Source of the DNA: Gigaspora margarita
Lineage: Eukaryota > Glomeromycota > Glomeromycetes > Diversisporales > Gigasporaceae
DNA: 64,000 bases
Assembly (NCBI GenBank): GCA_009809945.1
Contig: WTPW01000688.1
Span: 128,703-192,702 of the forward strand
Direction: 5' to 3'
Under the pieces are notes generated by a model. That model made no database searches and had not been told where the DNA came from. It was given only the letters and a program-made list of their open reading frames with translations. A program made the position numbers and the translations under genes. Positions 32,321-44,182 of the stretch are shown piece after piece. Position 1 is the first letter of the stretch. The number at the start of each line of letters is the position of its first letter.

Positions 32321-32328
32321 CTGGTCCG

Positions 32329-33373
32329 CAGTGTTGGTATTGGACATATGTCTATCTAATTTTAACATGATTGGACTGAACTGGACATTGGACATATACT
32401 TGGATGTAGTTCATGTCCAATATGTCCAATAATTTACTAAAATTTTTAAAATTATTTATTATATAAGCTATAACAAAATTCTATTTAAATCTATATAATA
32501 AAAGAATTTAAAATTAATTTTAAATTAGTATAAGTTGCAATATAATTCTTCATAAACCTGAGCAATAAAAGAATTCTATTTAATATATAACTCTAGAGTT
32601 ACCAATTATCAATAATGTATATGATCAAAATAAGCTAATTTTTGGATAATATTAATTTTTGGTCAATCACAGATAGTTGCTACATAGTAAAGTTTAGATT
32701 TTACTATGTAAATTGATAACTATCGCTTAAGTAAACTTGTTTGGAATATTAAAATACATATATATCAAAATTTTTATTAAAATTCAAGAACTTTTGTTAT
32801 GTAGCTTTTGATTTTTACATTTGTCAAATATATTTTTTAAAAAAAATTTAATTTTTTCATCAAACGTAAAAATTACAAATCAATTAATAAAATATTCTTC
32901 AGTTTTTCTAAAAATTACATGTGTAATTAGATCTCCTGAATATGGTTACTTAAGCGGTAATAACTGATTTATATAGAAACTTTGGACTTTACTATGTAGT
33001 GACTATAGTTGATCGTAGGGTAGCTTATTTTCAGGTCAAAGACATTTTTGAGTATTTTGACCTAAAGAAGGAGGTAGCTTATTTTAGGTAGTAGCCTATT
33101 TTCAGACACATATGGTATTACAATTACAGTTTCTTATAGGATTATAGTTATTTTAAATTGTTAAATTATTTGAATTTTATCTATGTATCAAAAGTATAGT
33201 ATAATAATTCAAACATAATAATAAAAAATTTTATAATTTGATTGGCCAATTGACACATGATTATGTACTGATTTAATGTTACACAATGTCCAATGTCCAA
33301 CCCTTTCTGGTCCAATGGACTGGACTGGATATAGGTGGTCCAATGTCCATGTCCAATAACCAGCCCAACACTG
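32329..33373. mobile_element. hAT-like element adjoining the 3' LTR, with nested MITEs
   Basis: The ends CAGTGTTGGTATTGGACAT and CAGTGTTGGGCTGGTTATTG (complement) are hAT-like. The flanking octamers CTGGTCCG and CCGGTCCA agree at six of eight positions, consistent with an old duplication. Subterminal regions carry many TGTCCAAT/ATTGGACA motifs. The middle holds a family-E-like piece (about 32613-33112) that itself encloses a family-D palindrome. Confidence 0.7.
32656..33016. mobile_element. Foldback element, family D, copy 1
   Basis: The arms begin TTTTTGGTCAATCACAGATA and contain GTTGCTACATAGTAAAGTTT and CTTAAGTAAACTTGTTTGG; the right arm is the inverse. Other copies are at 48268-49616 and 49838-50198. 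Confidence 0.75.
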
Positions 33374-33419
33374 CCGGTCCAGATCTTTAAAAATACCTGC
33401 CCAGTCCAAATCATGGAGA

Positions 33420-33550
33420 ACACTAATATGAACATTAATAAATGTTCATATGAACGTTTAATACTAACATTAATATGAACGTTAATACTAACGTTAATAC
33501 TAACGTTAATACGAACGTTAGTATTAACATTAATATGAACATTGTTATTC
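33420..33550. repeat. Hexamer simple repeat (AACGTTAATACT type)
   Basis: Degenerate repeats of ATGAACATT/AACGTTAATACT. The Asn/Val/Ile ORF on the minus strand is a translation of this tract. Confidence 0.8.
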
Positions 33551-33647
33551 AAGTGTCGGCCTTCGGACTTGGATCACAATAATTTTTGTTTGCATCAATC
33601 TTAAGCTGTGATTTACATAACGGAATATGGTAACTGGTATGTCCGAC

Positions 33648-33803
33648 GAACGTACGTATCAGAGCGGATTTTCGTAGCATCTAAAATAGCACTGTCGATA
33701 TATATCACTACAATTAATAACCAAATGTTTAACTGTGTAAGATCGCGATATCGCTAGTGCTATTTTAGATGCTATTAAAATCCGGTGGCTATGGTACGTA
33801 CGT
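33648..33803. mobile_element. Small hairpin MITE, family G
   Basis: Inverted arms contain GTAGCATCTAAAATAGCACT and its near complement, with GTACGTA at both outer ends. About 155 bp, non-coding. Target duplication not resolved. Confidence 0.65.
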
Positions 33804-34099
33804 ATACTGCACTGTAAATTGTAATTTATAAAATTATATTTATATTCTTCTTATGAATATATTAGAAAAAATAAAAAATATATAATGATAAAATATATTT
33901 ACTTGCATATTATTTGAATTTTATATTTACCACAGCTTAAATTAACAAGGCAATTCCATTTTTACTCACTTTAAAATCCAAAAGATAATATAAATGATAG
34001 GTCTGTCATTTTATTTATATATGTACACACGTACGTAAGTCAATGTAATATGAAATGCCCAGAGTTTGCAGACATTAGAATACCAATTAACATATACTA

Positions 34100-34176
34100 T
34101 GACGTTTAACGTGACGTATGGATGTGACGTATTAATATGATTATATATAAATTTTATATGACGTGAAAGGTGACGT
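34100..34176 (+). promoter_or_regulatory. Cluster of five TGACGT motifs
   Basis: TGACGT occurs at 34100, 34112, 34125, 34159 and 34171, all in the same orientation and mostly 12-13 bases apart. TGACGT is the half site of bZIP (CREB/ATF type) factors. It may be regulatory or a short degenerate repeat; no gene starts close by. Confidence 0.4.
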
Positions 34177-34209
34177 TTGCAACTATAGAAATGCCTATTT
34201 AATAATTGC

Positions 34210-35360
34210 ATAGATACTGTTTAACAACAATAATATTATCATATACGTATATTTATGTATACTAGCTTGGCAGATTCACAGGATTGCAAATATTATTTTT
34301 CTCATACTATCAATTTCTCGTATGGGCCAAAATTTACAGTTTGAACATTGTTGATTATTAAAATGATTATAAAATTTATATACAAACTGATAAAGACCCA
34401 TAAAGTAAACTATATAAAAAAACTGATAAGGAACATCACTTTTAATCTCCAAAATCTTGATTTAAAAATTTTTTTTATTCATAATAAAAAATTGTGGAAA
34501 TTGGATATATGTTAAGAGCTAGTAGCTCACTATACAACTAATACTTGTATTATATATTTTCATTGATACCATTGGTTTATAATATTAAAGTCTAATCTGA
34601 AAGTTAAGAAAAATATAAAGAAATCAATCGATTTATTGCGATGTTTCGTATTTTATAAATCATATGATTGGCAAACTTAGATGATTACGTTATTTCGAAA
34701 CTAATTATGTTATTTTTAGGGGAGCAATTTTCGAAATAAAGCTCGTGCCCGCTAATTCTTAAAAATTTAAAGATTAGATTGTAGCTAGTGATTGTTAATC
34801 ATTTCGTTACAGGAGTTTCTTTATTCAAGAGCGAAAGGTTTGTGCTTATATAGTTTTCTTACATATACAGTATATGAGCGAACTTGGGGTTAATTAAGCT
34901 TCTTTATTACTCTCCAGATATAATCGAATGATTGCTCAAATTGCGTGCAATCTATGCAAAAAGCACAAAATTTCAGGAGATAAATTTACTTATTTCATCT
35001 CATTAACTCAAATCGACTCTAATTATATGATCGAACACGTTATAAAGTTTCATTTAAAAATTATATACATTTTACTTGGAATCACGAAACAATAGTATAT
35101 ATTTTATTATTTATGAAAATTCTAATAAAACTAATAACAAAAAAAAATATGTATATAATTTCTATAATTAGATAGAACTAATTATATTATATCTCTTACT
35201 GCAGTACAAAAGTTTCACGGCCAGATTAAAGTCTATCTTTTTATCATACCGTTAATTATTATATTATTATTATGTTACTAAAATTAATGTATACTTATCT
35301 TTTCAGCATTCTTGTTCATAATTTTTAGACTCGTTTTCATGTATATACTCTTTTAATGCT
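34210..35360. other. Intergenic region downstream of the repeat-protein gene
   Basis: No protein-coding signal on either strand. It should contain the 3' UTR of the minus-strand gene ending at 35364. Confidence 0.4.
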
Positions 35361-35363
35361 TGC

Positions 35364-37668
35364 TTATACACATTCACTTTCTTTTTCGGATTCATGCTTA
35401 TGACTATGTTCTTGTTCTGACTCGTGGTTCCAGTTATGATTATAGTCAAACCCTTCTTTATATCCGTCAACAAATTTATGTTTGTGTTTATGCCCTTGTT
35501 CTGATTCATTCTCATTTTCGTACTCATTATTAAATTCTTTTCTATACTTGTTAAAATGTTCGTTTTCTTTATCGGATTCATGCTTGTAATTATGCTCTTG
35601 TTCTGACTCATGCTCCCGGTTATGCTTACGGTTAAATTCTTCTTCATCGTGTTTGTTGTTAAATCCTTCATCAAATTTACTTATATGATCATTCCCGTTT
35701 TCAAATTGTTCTGATTCTCCATTAAATCCTTCTTTATGTTTATTAATACGCTCACTCTCGTTTTCAAATTCATTTTGACTATGTTCTTGTTCCGATTCAT
35801 GCCTCCATTTATCGTTAAATTCATCATTGTTCTCATGGTCTTGGTTCGATTCATTATTAAATTCTTCTTTATGCTTGCCAATATGCACATTTTGTTTCTC
35901 AGATTTATGCACATGTTCTGAACTGTGTTCCTGTTGGTGTTTATTTACGTAGCCATACTTATTTTCAAATTCATTCTCGTTTTCAAGTGATTCGCCATTA
36001 AATCCTTCTTTTCCGTTTCCAAATTCATTTTCGTTTTCAAACTCTCGTCCTGATTTGTCGTTAAATCCTTCTCTTTCGTTTCCAAATCCATTTTCGTTTT
36101 CAAACTCTCGTCCTGATTCGTCGTTAAATCCTTTTCTTCCGTTTCCAAATTCATTTTCGTTTTCAAACTCTCGTCCTGATTTATCGTTAAATCCTTCTCT
36201 TCCGTTTCCAAATCCATTTTTGTTTTCAAACTCTCGTCCTGATTTGTCGTTAAATCCTTTTCTTTCGTTTCCAAATTCATTTTCATTTTCAAATTCTCGT
36301 CCTAATTCGTCGTTAAATCCTTCTCTTCCGTTTCCAAATTCATTTTCGTTTTCAAACTCATGTTCTTGATCAAATTCATGATTCCGATTATTCTTGTGTT
36401 CAAACCCAGTTTCGTGGTTATTTACGTGGTCATGTTCGTTTTTGAATTCATTATAGTCTTTATGTATTCGTCCTAATTTACTATTAAATCCTTCTTGTTC
36501 TGATTCGTCATGTTCCCGGTTGTGTTTGTGGTCAAATCCTTCTCTGTAATTATTAAAATAATCATGGCCATTTCCAAATTCGTTCACCTTTTCATATTCT
36601 TGATTATGCTTGTGATTAAATCCTTCTTTATACTTATTTATATCGCCATTGTTATTTTCAAGTTCATTAAATACATTCCCTTCATTAAATCCTTCATTAT
36701 TATTATTAATATGTACTCTTTCATTTTCAGATTCATGCCTATCTTCAAATTCATCTTCATGACCGTATTTGTGACCAAAAGTTTCATGTCTATGCACTTG
36801 ATCAAATTGATTATTAAACTCTTCCCTATGTTTATACCTGTTTCCAAATTCGTTCATTCGTTCATGATCAAATCCGTTAAATCCATTTTCGAATTTGTGT
36901 TTCCAGTCGTAGTTCTGGTTAAATCCTTTCCCATTTTCAAAATTGTATTTATGGTTAAACTTATTTTCAAAATTGTATTTACTATCGAGATTATGATTGA
37001 AACCTTTTTCGAATTTGTGTTGGTGGTCAATATCATCTTGAAATTCGTGTTCCCGATCGTTATTATAGTTTAATCCTTCTTGACTTTTAAATTTGTGATT
37101 ATGGTTTAATAACCCATTTCCAAAATTGTGTTCCCAATCATAATTATCGTTAAATTCTTCCCCGCTATCTAAATTATGTTTATGATTAAATCTATCATTA
37201 AATTCGTTTAACCCTTTACTATTTCCAAATTTGAATTCCCAATAATTTTTGTTAGATCCATCTCTAAACTTGTTCAGATGACTGTACCCGTAATATTCAT
37301 CACCATAATTATGACCATGTCCGTTTTCAATCTTATGATCGAATTTTTTATACCTATCGTATCTATCACTATGCGTGTTTTTAGAATTATGCATTTCATT
37401 GTGTTCTAATTCAAAGTTATTATTGTATTGGCTATGTTCATTCTCAATTAAGGATCTACGGATGAGATCGTAATTGGAGTTCGGAAGGATTGGGATTGAG
37501 GCGGCAGTAAATGAGGATAAAATATAGGATAAAGCAGTCTCAAAAATCTAAACAAGATCAAAAAAAAAAAAAATTCAATTAAATTAAATTAATAATAAAA
37601 GAATATATTTAAAAATCAAGGATAGATTAAATATTTACCACAGCTTTGGCTGGATTAAATAATTTCAT
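35364..37668 (-). CDS. Predicted secreted Asn/Glu/His/Phe-rich tandem-repeat protein, two exons
   Basis: Exon 1 is 37668-37639 (ATG, 10 codons). The intron is 37638-37548 (91 bases, GTAAAT donor, T-rich tract and TTGTTTAG acceptor, phase 0). Exon 2 runs 37547-35364 and is open throughout, giving 737 residues. The N-terminus M-K-L-F-N-P-A-K followed by hydrophobic A-V-I-F-E-T-A-L-S-Y-I-L-S-S-F-T-A looks like a signal peptide, and an Arg-Arg pair near residue 40 may be a Kex2-type site. The rest is hydrophilic and lacks Cys. It consists of G-F-N-x-K/E-H-N and E-H-E-F-E-N-G units of 20-30 residues, with six near-identical 21-residue units of the type G-R-E-G-F-N-D-K-S-G-R-E-F-E-N-E-N (about 410-535). 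High His and acidic content could bind metal ions (inference). Resembles the architecture of repeat-containing secreted fungal effectors or wall proteins, but no family is recognised. Confidence 0.75.
36000..36345 (-). repeat. 63-bp coding tandem repeat
   Basis: Six nearly identical 63-base units, each containing CCGTTTCCAAATTCATTTTC on the plus strand, code for 21-residue repeats in frame. Third-position and first-position changes alternate Asp/Glu, Lys/Glu and Asn/Gly. The near identity at DNA level means recent expansion or homogenisation. Confidence 0.9.
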
Positions 37669-39100
37669 GATTGCGAGTAACAAGGCACTAATTTTCTTTG
37701 ATAAGAACACGTATGTAAAGATTACAAGATTATAGAGTATTAGGTTTTTGTGTACAATTATCTAAGATGACTTCTAGAAATTTTCTACTTCATATAGAAG
37801 AGCCTTGAGAAAAAAAACTTTTATACACCATTTCATCAAATCTTAAAGACTGTCTATTTATAAAAAATTTTCGTCAAAATATTTTTTAAACAGAAGAAAG
37901 ACTTTCAATTAATTGAGAATTACGCATGTAATTGTCGCTTTTTTCAAGATTTGTATTAGCGACTATATGCATAGCCGCAGGTATCAAGGATAATTAATTT
38001 ATTAATTAATAAAACTAAAAATTCTAATTAATACATTAGCTGCCCTTACCGCTATTTTCCTACCATCCAAAACTATCCTGCCGCTATATACATAGTTGTT
38101 ATAATCACAGTAAAAGCACCAAGCTTTAAAAGAGTGACAATTTTAATTTTTCTCTACTATATGTTTGCTACCTCCTAAAAGTTTCAGGTAATGATTCAAA
38201 AGCTTTATGATAAAATGCTTTACTTATCTATACATTAATTCATTCGCATGAACTTCATTTTCTAAATATAATCATATAATTTATGATGCATATGCATATG
38301 CATATGCATATACAGTATATGTATATGTCGACACGCTTATTAACTGTTAATGATAGTTGATTCAATTACTGTAAATGACTTAAGACAAGTCTTATGTTTA
38401 ATAATCAAAAATAATGGGCAACAATAACCCGCATTTATATTTAAATATATAATAGGTAATATATTTAACCCCTTTTTTTTGAAAACGCAGGGTAGGAACA
38501 AATACAAAAGTTTTGAAAACAAAAAAAATTATTACGTAAAACAAACAAGAACTAATGCTATGATTCGGGCATTGCCTGAAATTCTTTTTACATGAACAAA
38601 CAACATATAAAATTTGTTATTAAGATATTAAGTTGTGTATGAATATAAATAAAATATCTAGGAAACTGAAAATCCGAAATTACTGCGGATGATAACAATT
38701 TTTGGTATAGTTTTTTTCTCGAACTAGTAATTTATTTTTAGTAAAAAGATAAAGGTATGATTAAAAAATCATATATTTCGCTCAAAAAATGTACCTTTAA
38801 TTGTATTTAATTTATTTAATTTCAATATTCCAATTTATCGTTAAATAAAAAAAGTAAAATTTCTGACATTATTATCGCTGTTTTCGTAAAAAAAAAAAAA
38901 TTTTTTTTTAAAAAATATTCAAATACGCGAACGAGCAATATTTTTTCAATATATTTTTTTTACAACCAAATTTTTTGACGCTACATATTTCTGAAACAAT
39001 TATTATAAATTCACATATGGTGTTTTACACCCTATCATATGTTTTTATTATATTTTTTAGATTTTCTAAGTTTTGTATACAAAATTTTTAAGAGTTTTTT
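37669..39100. other. Upstream region of the repeat-protein gene
   Basis: No gene seen. It likely contains the promoter of the minus-strand gene. A (TGCATA)n microsatellite lies at 38285-38312. A 13-A/9-T inverted run occurs at 38888-38911. Confidence 0.4.
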
Positions 39101-39102
39101 CC

Positions 39103-39239
39103 GAATCAGCCAGGGCAGCCCCCAAAATGAAGTTACATAAATCTATAAAATACAGTAATATAAAAAATCGGACAAATTATATCAATAACTTGGCAATTGT
39201 AATTTTATATTATATGAGCTTGTCCGCCCTGGCTGATTC
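39103..39239. mobile_element. Short MITE with GAATCAGCCAGGGC ends
   Basis: GAATCAGCCAGGGC and its exact complement GCCCTGGCTGATTC lie 137 bp apart, end to end. The interior is AT-rich. Flanking duplication not clear. The short plus ORF here runs through both ends. Confidence 0.65.
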
Positions 39240-40286
39240 ATTTTTTTTATGTTAGGGTTAGTATTTAGGATTTAGGAAGGATTTTGATGGTAGACATTTT
39301 TATCTAAGACATAATTAATTATCTAATTTTTGAAATAATGTATACATAGGGGTAAAACAACATAGGTGTGTTTTAGTAAAAGTTTTTCGAAAGCAGCGAT
39401 AAAAAAACTCGTAAAAAATCCTCAATAATAAACAAGTCTTAAGCGGAGCAGAATCACGGGACATCCGACCAATCAAATTATAGAATTTTGATGATCTTCG
39501 GCGAAGCAGAGAAACGAAAAACCTGAAAAATACAAAAAACGGCAATCTAAACCTACCTTGGTGGGTTAATTAAAAATGTCGAGAAGGTAATTTACTTATA
39601 TATTACTACCTAAACCTATCTAACCCTAATATAAGATGACTCTAACTCTAAAATTAATTCGATAAAATATATTATAAGGATCTGCTCCGCTTTAGACGTC
39701 CCCCTAAAGTGGTTACATGTTTCGCAAAATTGTGTGATCCTGCTATTTGTATTTTTACGATCAAAACAAATAGTAATGTATTGATTTATTTATTTATTTT
39801 ATATTTTTGATTTATTTTTAAATGATTGACTATGACTATTTCAGTATTTTGAGTTTGTTAAATCTTCGAAATTTTACAATCGCACAATCGCCAATCTAAG
39901 AAATTGATATGGAATCTACAGAGTGCAATAATCAAGTAAACTCTATCCAATTACATCTGTCAAACGATGGCAACTTCAATAATGAAAGTATTCAATAAGA
40001 TCTAATTTCGTTTACGAATACATCCATTTTTAAAATTTTTACCATTTTTGTTGAACAATATCATTTTTAAAATAAAATGCATCAAAAGATTCAAAGAAAT
40101 TCATACATTCATGTCCATACTCTTTTTTTTTTTTTGTGTGTGTGTAGATCTATTTTTAGCACGATTATAATAATAATGAACGTACAAAATATCCGATATT
40201 TAAAGATCAGGGCTAGTGAGCAATTGGTGTATGTAGTTTCTACGTATAACTTATCGCGTTTTAGAATTAACTTTGCTGTGTAACAG
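39240..40286. other. Unassigned stretch with weak coding traces
   Basis: A small ATG-started frame at 39909-39998 (29 residues) and a 76-residue minus ORF at 39315-39545 show no domain. TTAGGGTTAGTATTTAGG at 39252-39270 is telomere-like but too short. (TG)n at 40136-40145. Confidence 0.35.
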
Positions 40287-40407
40287 TTAGAATCGAAAAA
40301 TGTGATATGTATAGAAAAGTTGCACCCGGTTGATGCTGATGCTTATGCTGAAATTTGGAGTCACGGTAGAAAATATAATATAAGCACAGCTAAAATCCAT
40401 ATACCAG
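40287..40407 (+). CDS. Candidate internal exon, unrecognised
   Basis: An open stretch of 40 codons lies between an acceptor-like GTAACAG and a strong donor CCAG/GTAAGT. It encodes a balanced, non-low-complexity peptide containing E-K-L-H-P-V-D-A-D-A-Y-A-E-I-W-S-H-G. Splicing partners could not be established; a possible next exon near 40477-40520 (N-F-C-I-A-H) keeps the phase. I do not recognise the family. Confidence 0.3.
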
Positions 40408-40589
40408 GTAAGTGAAAAGTTTCTAGACCAATAGACAGTATTTTTTTTTGTTAATATATACAATACTTCAACACATTGAGAAATATTGGAAGATGGAAGA
40501 AATTTCTGTATCGCTCATGGTTAGTAAGGGGTATGAAAATTTTATTTTTTTATTATTATTATTATTATTATTATCGCGTTTTGTTTTCT

Positions 40590-41067
40590 TTAAATTAATT
40601 TATCAAACTTTTTATCAGTAATCGTCAGAATATAATCTGGACCACGACCGGACGATTCCGACCAAGGACTGAAAATAATTCGATCTTCAATCTTTACCAT
40701 CCGGTCCCAGTCTTTATGAAGACCGATCCATTTGGTCAGGGACAAAGATATTATTCAATTCTTAAGAGAAAAAGACAAGATGTTGTCCTCAGAACATATT
40801 TACCATTTTTCATTTGATAGAATAAACAACTGTAAATATTATTCTAATGCAATCTTAAATGATATAAGAATTACTTTTCTGCCTTTTCTGCCCAACGGTG
40901 ACGTACAGTGTCTATATTTCTTTGACACCTTCATAACCTTTGTACAGTTGGATTCCGAATTTGGCAATTTCTTCCACAGCATTGGTTTTTTCAGCAATGT
41001 CAACCGGACAAAGACCTTTTGATGGTGAGAACTTTGATTTCAGTCTCGCAGTTAAGATATTGCAACC
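40590..41067 (-). pseudogene. Unrecognised minus-strand gene remnant
   Basis: Two well-composed peptides lie on the minus strand. Codons 41067-40912 (51 residues, after an acceptor-like TTTTTATAG) contain G-L-C-P-V-D-I-A-E-K-T-N-A-V-E-E-I-A-K-F-G. A +2 frame continues with I-D-T-V-R-H-R-W-A-E-K-A-E-K. Codons to 40590 contain K-W-I-G-L-H-K-D-W-D-R-M and I-F-S-P-W-S-E-S-S-G-R-G-P-D-Y before a TAA. Between them are frame changes and stops or possibly unseen introns. The composition is unlike the surrounding AT-rich noise, so it is or was protein-coding. The plus ORF of 96 residues at 40732-41022 appears to be its shadow. Confidence 0.4.
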
Positions 41068-41314
41068 CTATAAAAAAAAATTTTATCAGATATTTTAATA
41101 TTCCATAAAATTTTGTATAAATTTTTGTTACAGAAAATATTCCAAAACCATTTGATATTTGAATTAGAAAATTTTAATAATAAAGGAAAAACCATGGAAA
41201 ATTGAATTAAACAATTTTAATAATAAATATGGCTTTTCTAAATATCTCTGGCTAGAGATATATAACTTATCAGTCATGATATATAAGTGTTAGTTTATAA
41301 CAATAATTATAATA

Positions 41315-43067
41315 CCGTAAATGCTCGAAATAACAGTATGGGCGTTAATTCGAAATTCGCGTCTCCTAAAAATAGCATATGCGGATTTGAAATAATGTCC
41401 CCATCCCGAAATAACGCATACCCCATATAGAATTACTTGTCAAATCCAGATTTTCTTTTTATTTAAATTTTTTTATTTATATATATATTTTTTATTTTAA
41501 TGGGTATCCATTTGCTGTACTAAATTTAGTACAATGTACTAAATTTAGTACAGTATTAAAAGTTAATTTTGAAATTTGGTATTAATAACTTTAAATTAAA
41601 TTTATCCAATATATAATCCTATATTTATATTTTATTTTGGTATATTTAAAAATCAACTTGCTTATCAAAAGTTATATTAATATATTTAAAAATTAGATTG
41701 CTACTAAAAGTGCGACCAAAAAAAATACTAAATTATAAATAACAAAAAATTTACATAATAAAATTTTGTTAAATTTTTAATAAGGTTGTAGAGATAATTT
41801 TTCTGATTCTATTGATAGTAAAATCATTAAAATTGGTTTAGTATATAAGAAGTTATAAGTAATTTAAGTTTACAAACTTTTTACTATGTTTTTACTATGT
41901 TTTACTATATAAAATATATAAAAGACTAACCATTTTTAGATGTGCATCACTATAAAACAGGTTTATTTATGCTATTTAAAAAAATTATTATTTATTTTTT
42001 TAACTATACCAAAATCAAAATAGGATCTCAAACATTCCAAAAATTTATTTTTTTTTAATTTTATTGCAAGTTTTTGTATACTATGATGTTTTTACTGCTG
42101 TACTAAATTTAGTATGGCAGAATTTAAGAACAATACAGCAAGTTTAAGAGTAAGCTATAAAAAATTTTTATTAATAAATATTACTAAAATTGTACAAAAA
42201 GATAGTTCTAATATTCAAATATATTTTGGCAAAATTTGATTAAATTTGGTCAAATAATTAGTTCAAAATTATTTTTTTTGTGTGTACTAAATTTAGTACA
42301 AAGGCCAAACAGATACCTATTAATTTATTTAATTTTTTTAATTTATGTTAATTTTTTTTTTATTTTAATTTATTTAATTTTTTTAATTTATGTTATTTTT
42401 TTTTATTTTAATTTATTTTAATTTATGTTAATTTTTTTTATACGTATTTAATTTATTTTTTTGGTTTCCAATATTTATCTTTTTTGTTCGATTTTGTTTT
42501 GACTTATTAAATAATGTGAATGAGAAAGACATCATTGAAAAATGAGCTTAAATCATATGAATTAGATGAAATGAGAGGTAAGCATTACTACATTAGTCAA
42601 TATATTGTATATATCTAATTATTTCAAAAACTACCAATTTTTATACTTATTAACTAATGCGAATACAGTATGTGTAATGGTAAACTAAATACAGTGATGA
42701 TTCGAATAGATAATTTAATGTTATAGAAAGGGTATGGCACATCTAAGGATGAAAAAACAAAGCATTTGAATGATATTTGAAGTTTGCTGAAGGTGCAATT
42801 CGAACGGATCTTTCTTGCCAACAAGCCTGTTCTGCTTCTAATTCTATTAGTAACATTTCTTATACATACTAAAATTTGACAAAGTTTTTTTTCTTTACCT
42901 ACTTCTAAAAGTCTAACTTCTCTGAACATTACCAATATAGTGCTGCCTATAGTACACTAGTTTATTAAATCAACTCTTGTTTTAAAATAACACTCATAGG
43001 CATACTCAAAATAGTGCACATATAGTCAAAATAGCACATTCCTGCCCACTATTTTGAGAATTTACAG
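41315..43067. mobile_element. 1.75-kb TIR element with TA target site
   Basis: The ends CCGTAAATGCTCGAAATAAC and CTGTAAATTCTCAAAATAG (complement) are flanked by TA (41313-41314 and 43068-43069). A GGGCG/GGGCA block follows each. The interior is AT-rich with repeated palindromes TGTACTAAATTTAGTACA, and codes for nothing I can recognise. The 93-residue minus ORF at 42654-42935 has no domain. Confidence 0.65.
41516..42300. repeat. Dispersed 18-bp palindrome TGTACTAAATTTAGTACA
   Basis: Perfect copies at 41516-41533, 41535-41552 and 42283-42300, and a one-sided copy at 42099-42115. Diverged copies lie outside the element at 53883-53922. Confidence 0.8.
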
Positions 43068-43332
43068 TATGAATTTACTATAAACTTTAAGCATCACTTT
43101 ATTTTTAACATATAATAATACTTTAAAACTATAAATTTTTTTTAAAAAAAATTTTATTAAAAAAATATTCAAATTTTGCAAAAATTTAAAAAAGTAGTTT
43201 AAATAATCTTAATTTACTATTTTCAATATGCTTAACCCTAAAATTTAAAAAAAATTAATATATAAGTTGAAAATAATTTAAGGCTTAAAGTTTATAGCAA
43301 ATTTATATATTTTTATTATAATTTTTGTTATA

Positions 43333-43643
43333 CAGTCAGACCTCTATAAATGCAACCTCCATAAATACAATATCTCCCTAAATGCATATTTTTGTCTTGT
43401 CTGTAAGAAATTATTAGTGATAAATGCATGTTCTATATTTTGTAAATGCACGTTTTTCCAAATAATTTTCTATATCATGCTATCTTTCTAAATGCATGTA
43501 GCCAATCAAATCTTAGTATTTAAGATAGGTAATACAGTTTTAGTAGAAGTTACACAAATTTGATAATCTAATCTTTATACAATACCTCTCTAAATGCACA
43601 TTGTAGCTTGTCTGTACACGTTGTATTTATAGAGGTTTGACTG
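43333..43643. mobile_element. Pogo-like MITE, family B, copy 2
   Basis: CAGTCAGACCTCTATAAATG starts it and CAGTCAAACCTCTATAAATA (complement) ends it, flanked by TA (43331-43332 and 43644-43645). It lies in the opposite orientation to copies 1 and 3 as judged from the interior blocks. Confidence 0.85.
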
Positions 43644-43878
43644 TAATTTTTTATCTGGTATAATATGTCTTATGACTGCTATATATTTCTGCTCTATTGA
43701 CTAATCAAAATAAGCAAAAATTATATGATCCACTTTTTAGATTATCAGTTAATTGAAAAAGTTTATATACTCTAATCTGATTAAACTTTACTAACTTGGT
43801 ACATTTTATAATACAAGCTCAAATTGCTAATAAAATTAATAACAATTTTATATACTGTATTTTATTGTTAGAGAGCCT

Positions 43879-44002
43879 ACTTTTATCACCTGATTTTCTA
43901 AAGGGGTCAAAAATTTTGGAAATTACATATAAACATCTAACAATTTTCATATATAAAAATAGAGGTAGGGCTATTAGTAAATCAAAATCAGATGATAAAA
44001 GT
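43879..44002. mobile_element. Small TIR element
   Basis: ACTTTTATCACCTGATTTT and its near complement AAAATCAGATGATAAAAGT lie about 120 bp apart end to end. Target duplication unclear. The 75-residue ORF across it is not a gene. Confidence 0.5.
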
Positions 44003-44182
44003 ACACTTTCTTACAGATCATAATAAAATTGAATTAAAATAAAATGTAGTTTATTTAACCTTCTATACTTGTTTACTATAAACTCTACTTTAAAACTAAC
44101 CTTTAATCTTAATCTTAACCTCTAAAAAATATGTCCCAAAAATTTTATTTTTTAGTAACTTGTCAATTTTTTTATACTATAT

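Noticed and set aside
36055..37073. Plus-strand ORFs of 104 and 187 residues opposite the repeat-protein gene
   Set aside because: Shadows of the long minus-strand frame and of its repeats.
40732..41022. 96-residue plus-strand ORF
   Set aside because: The opposite strand has better amino-acid composition and an acceptor-like start; this looks like its shadow.
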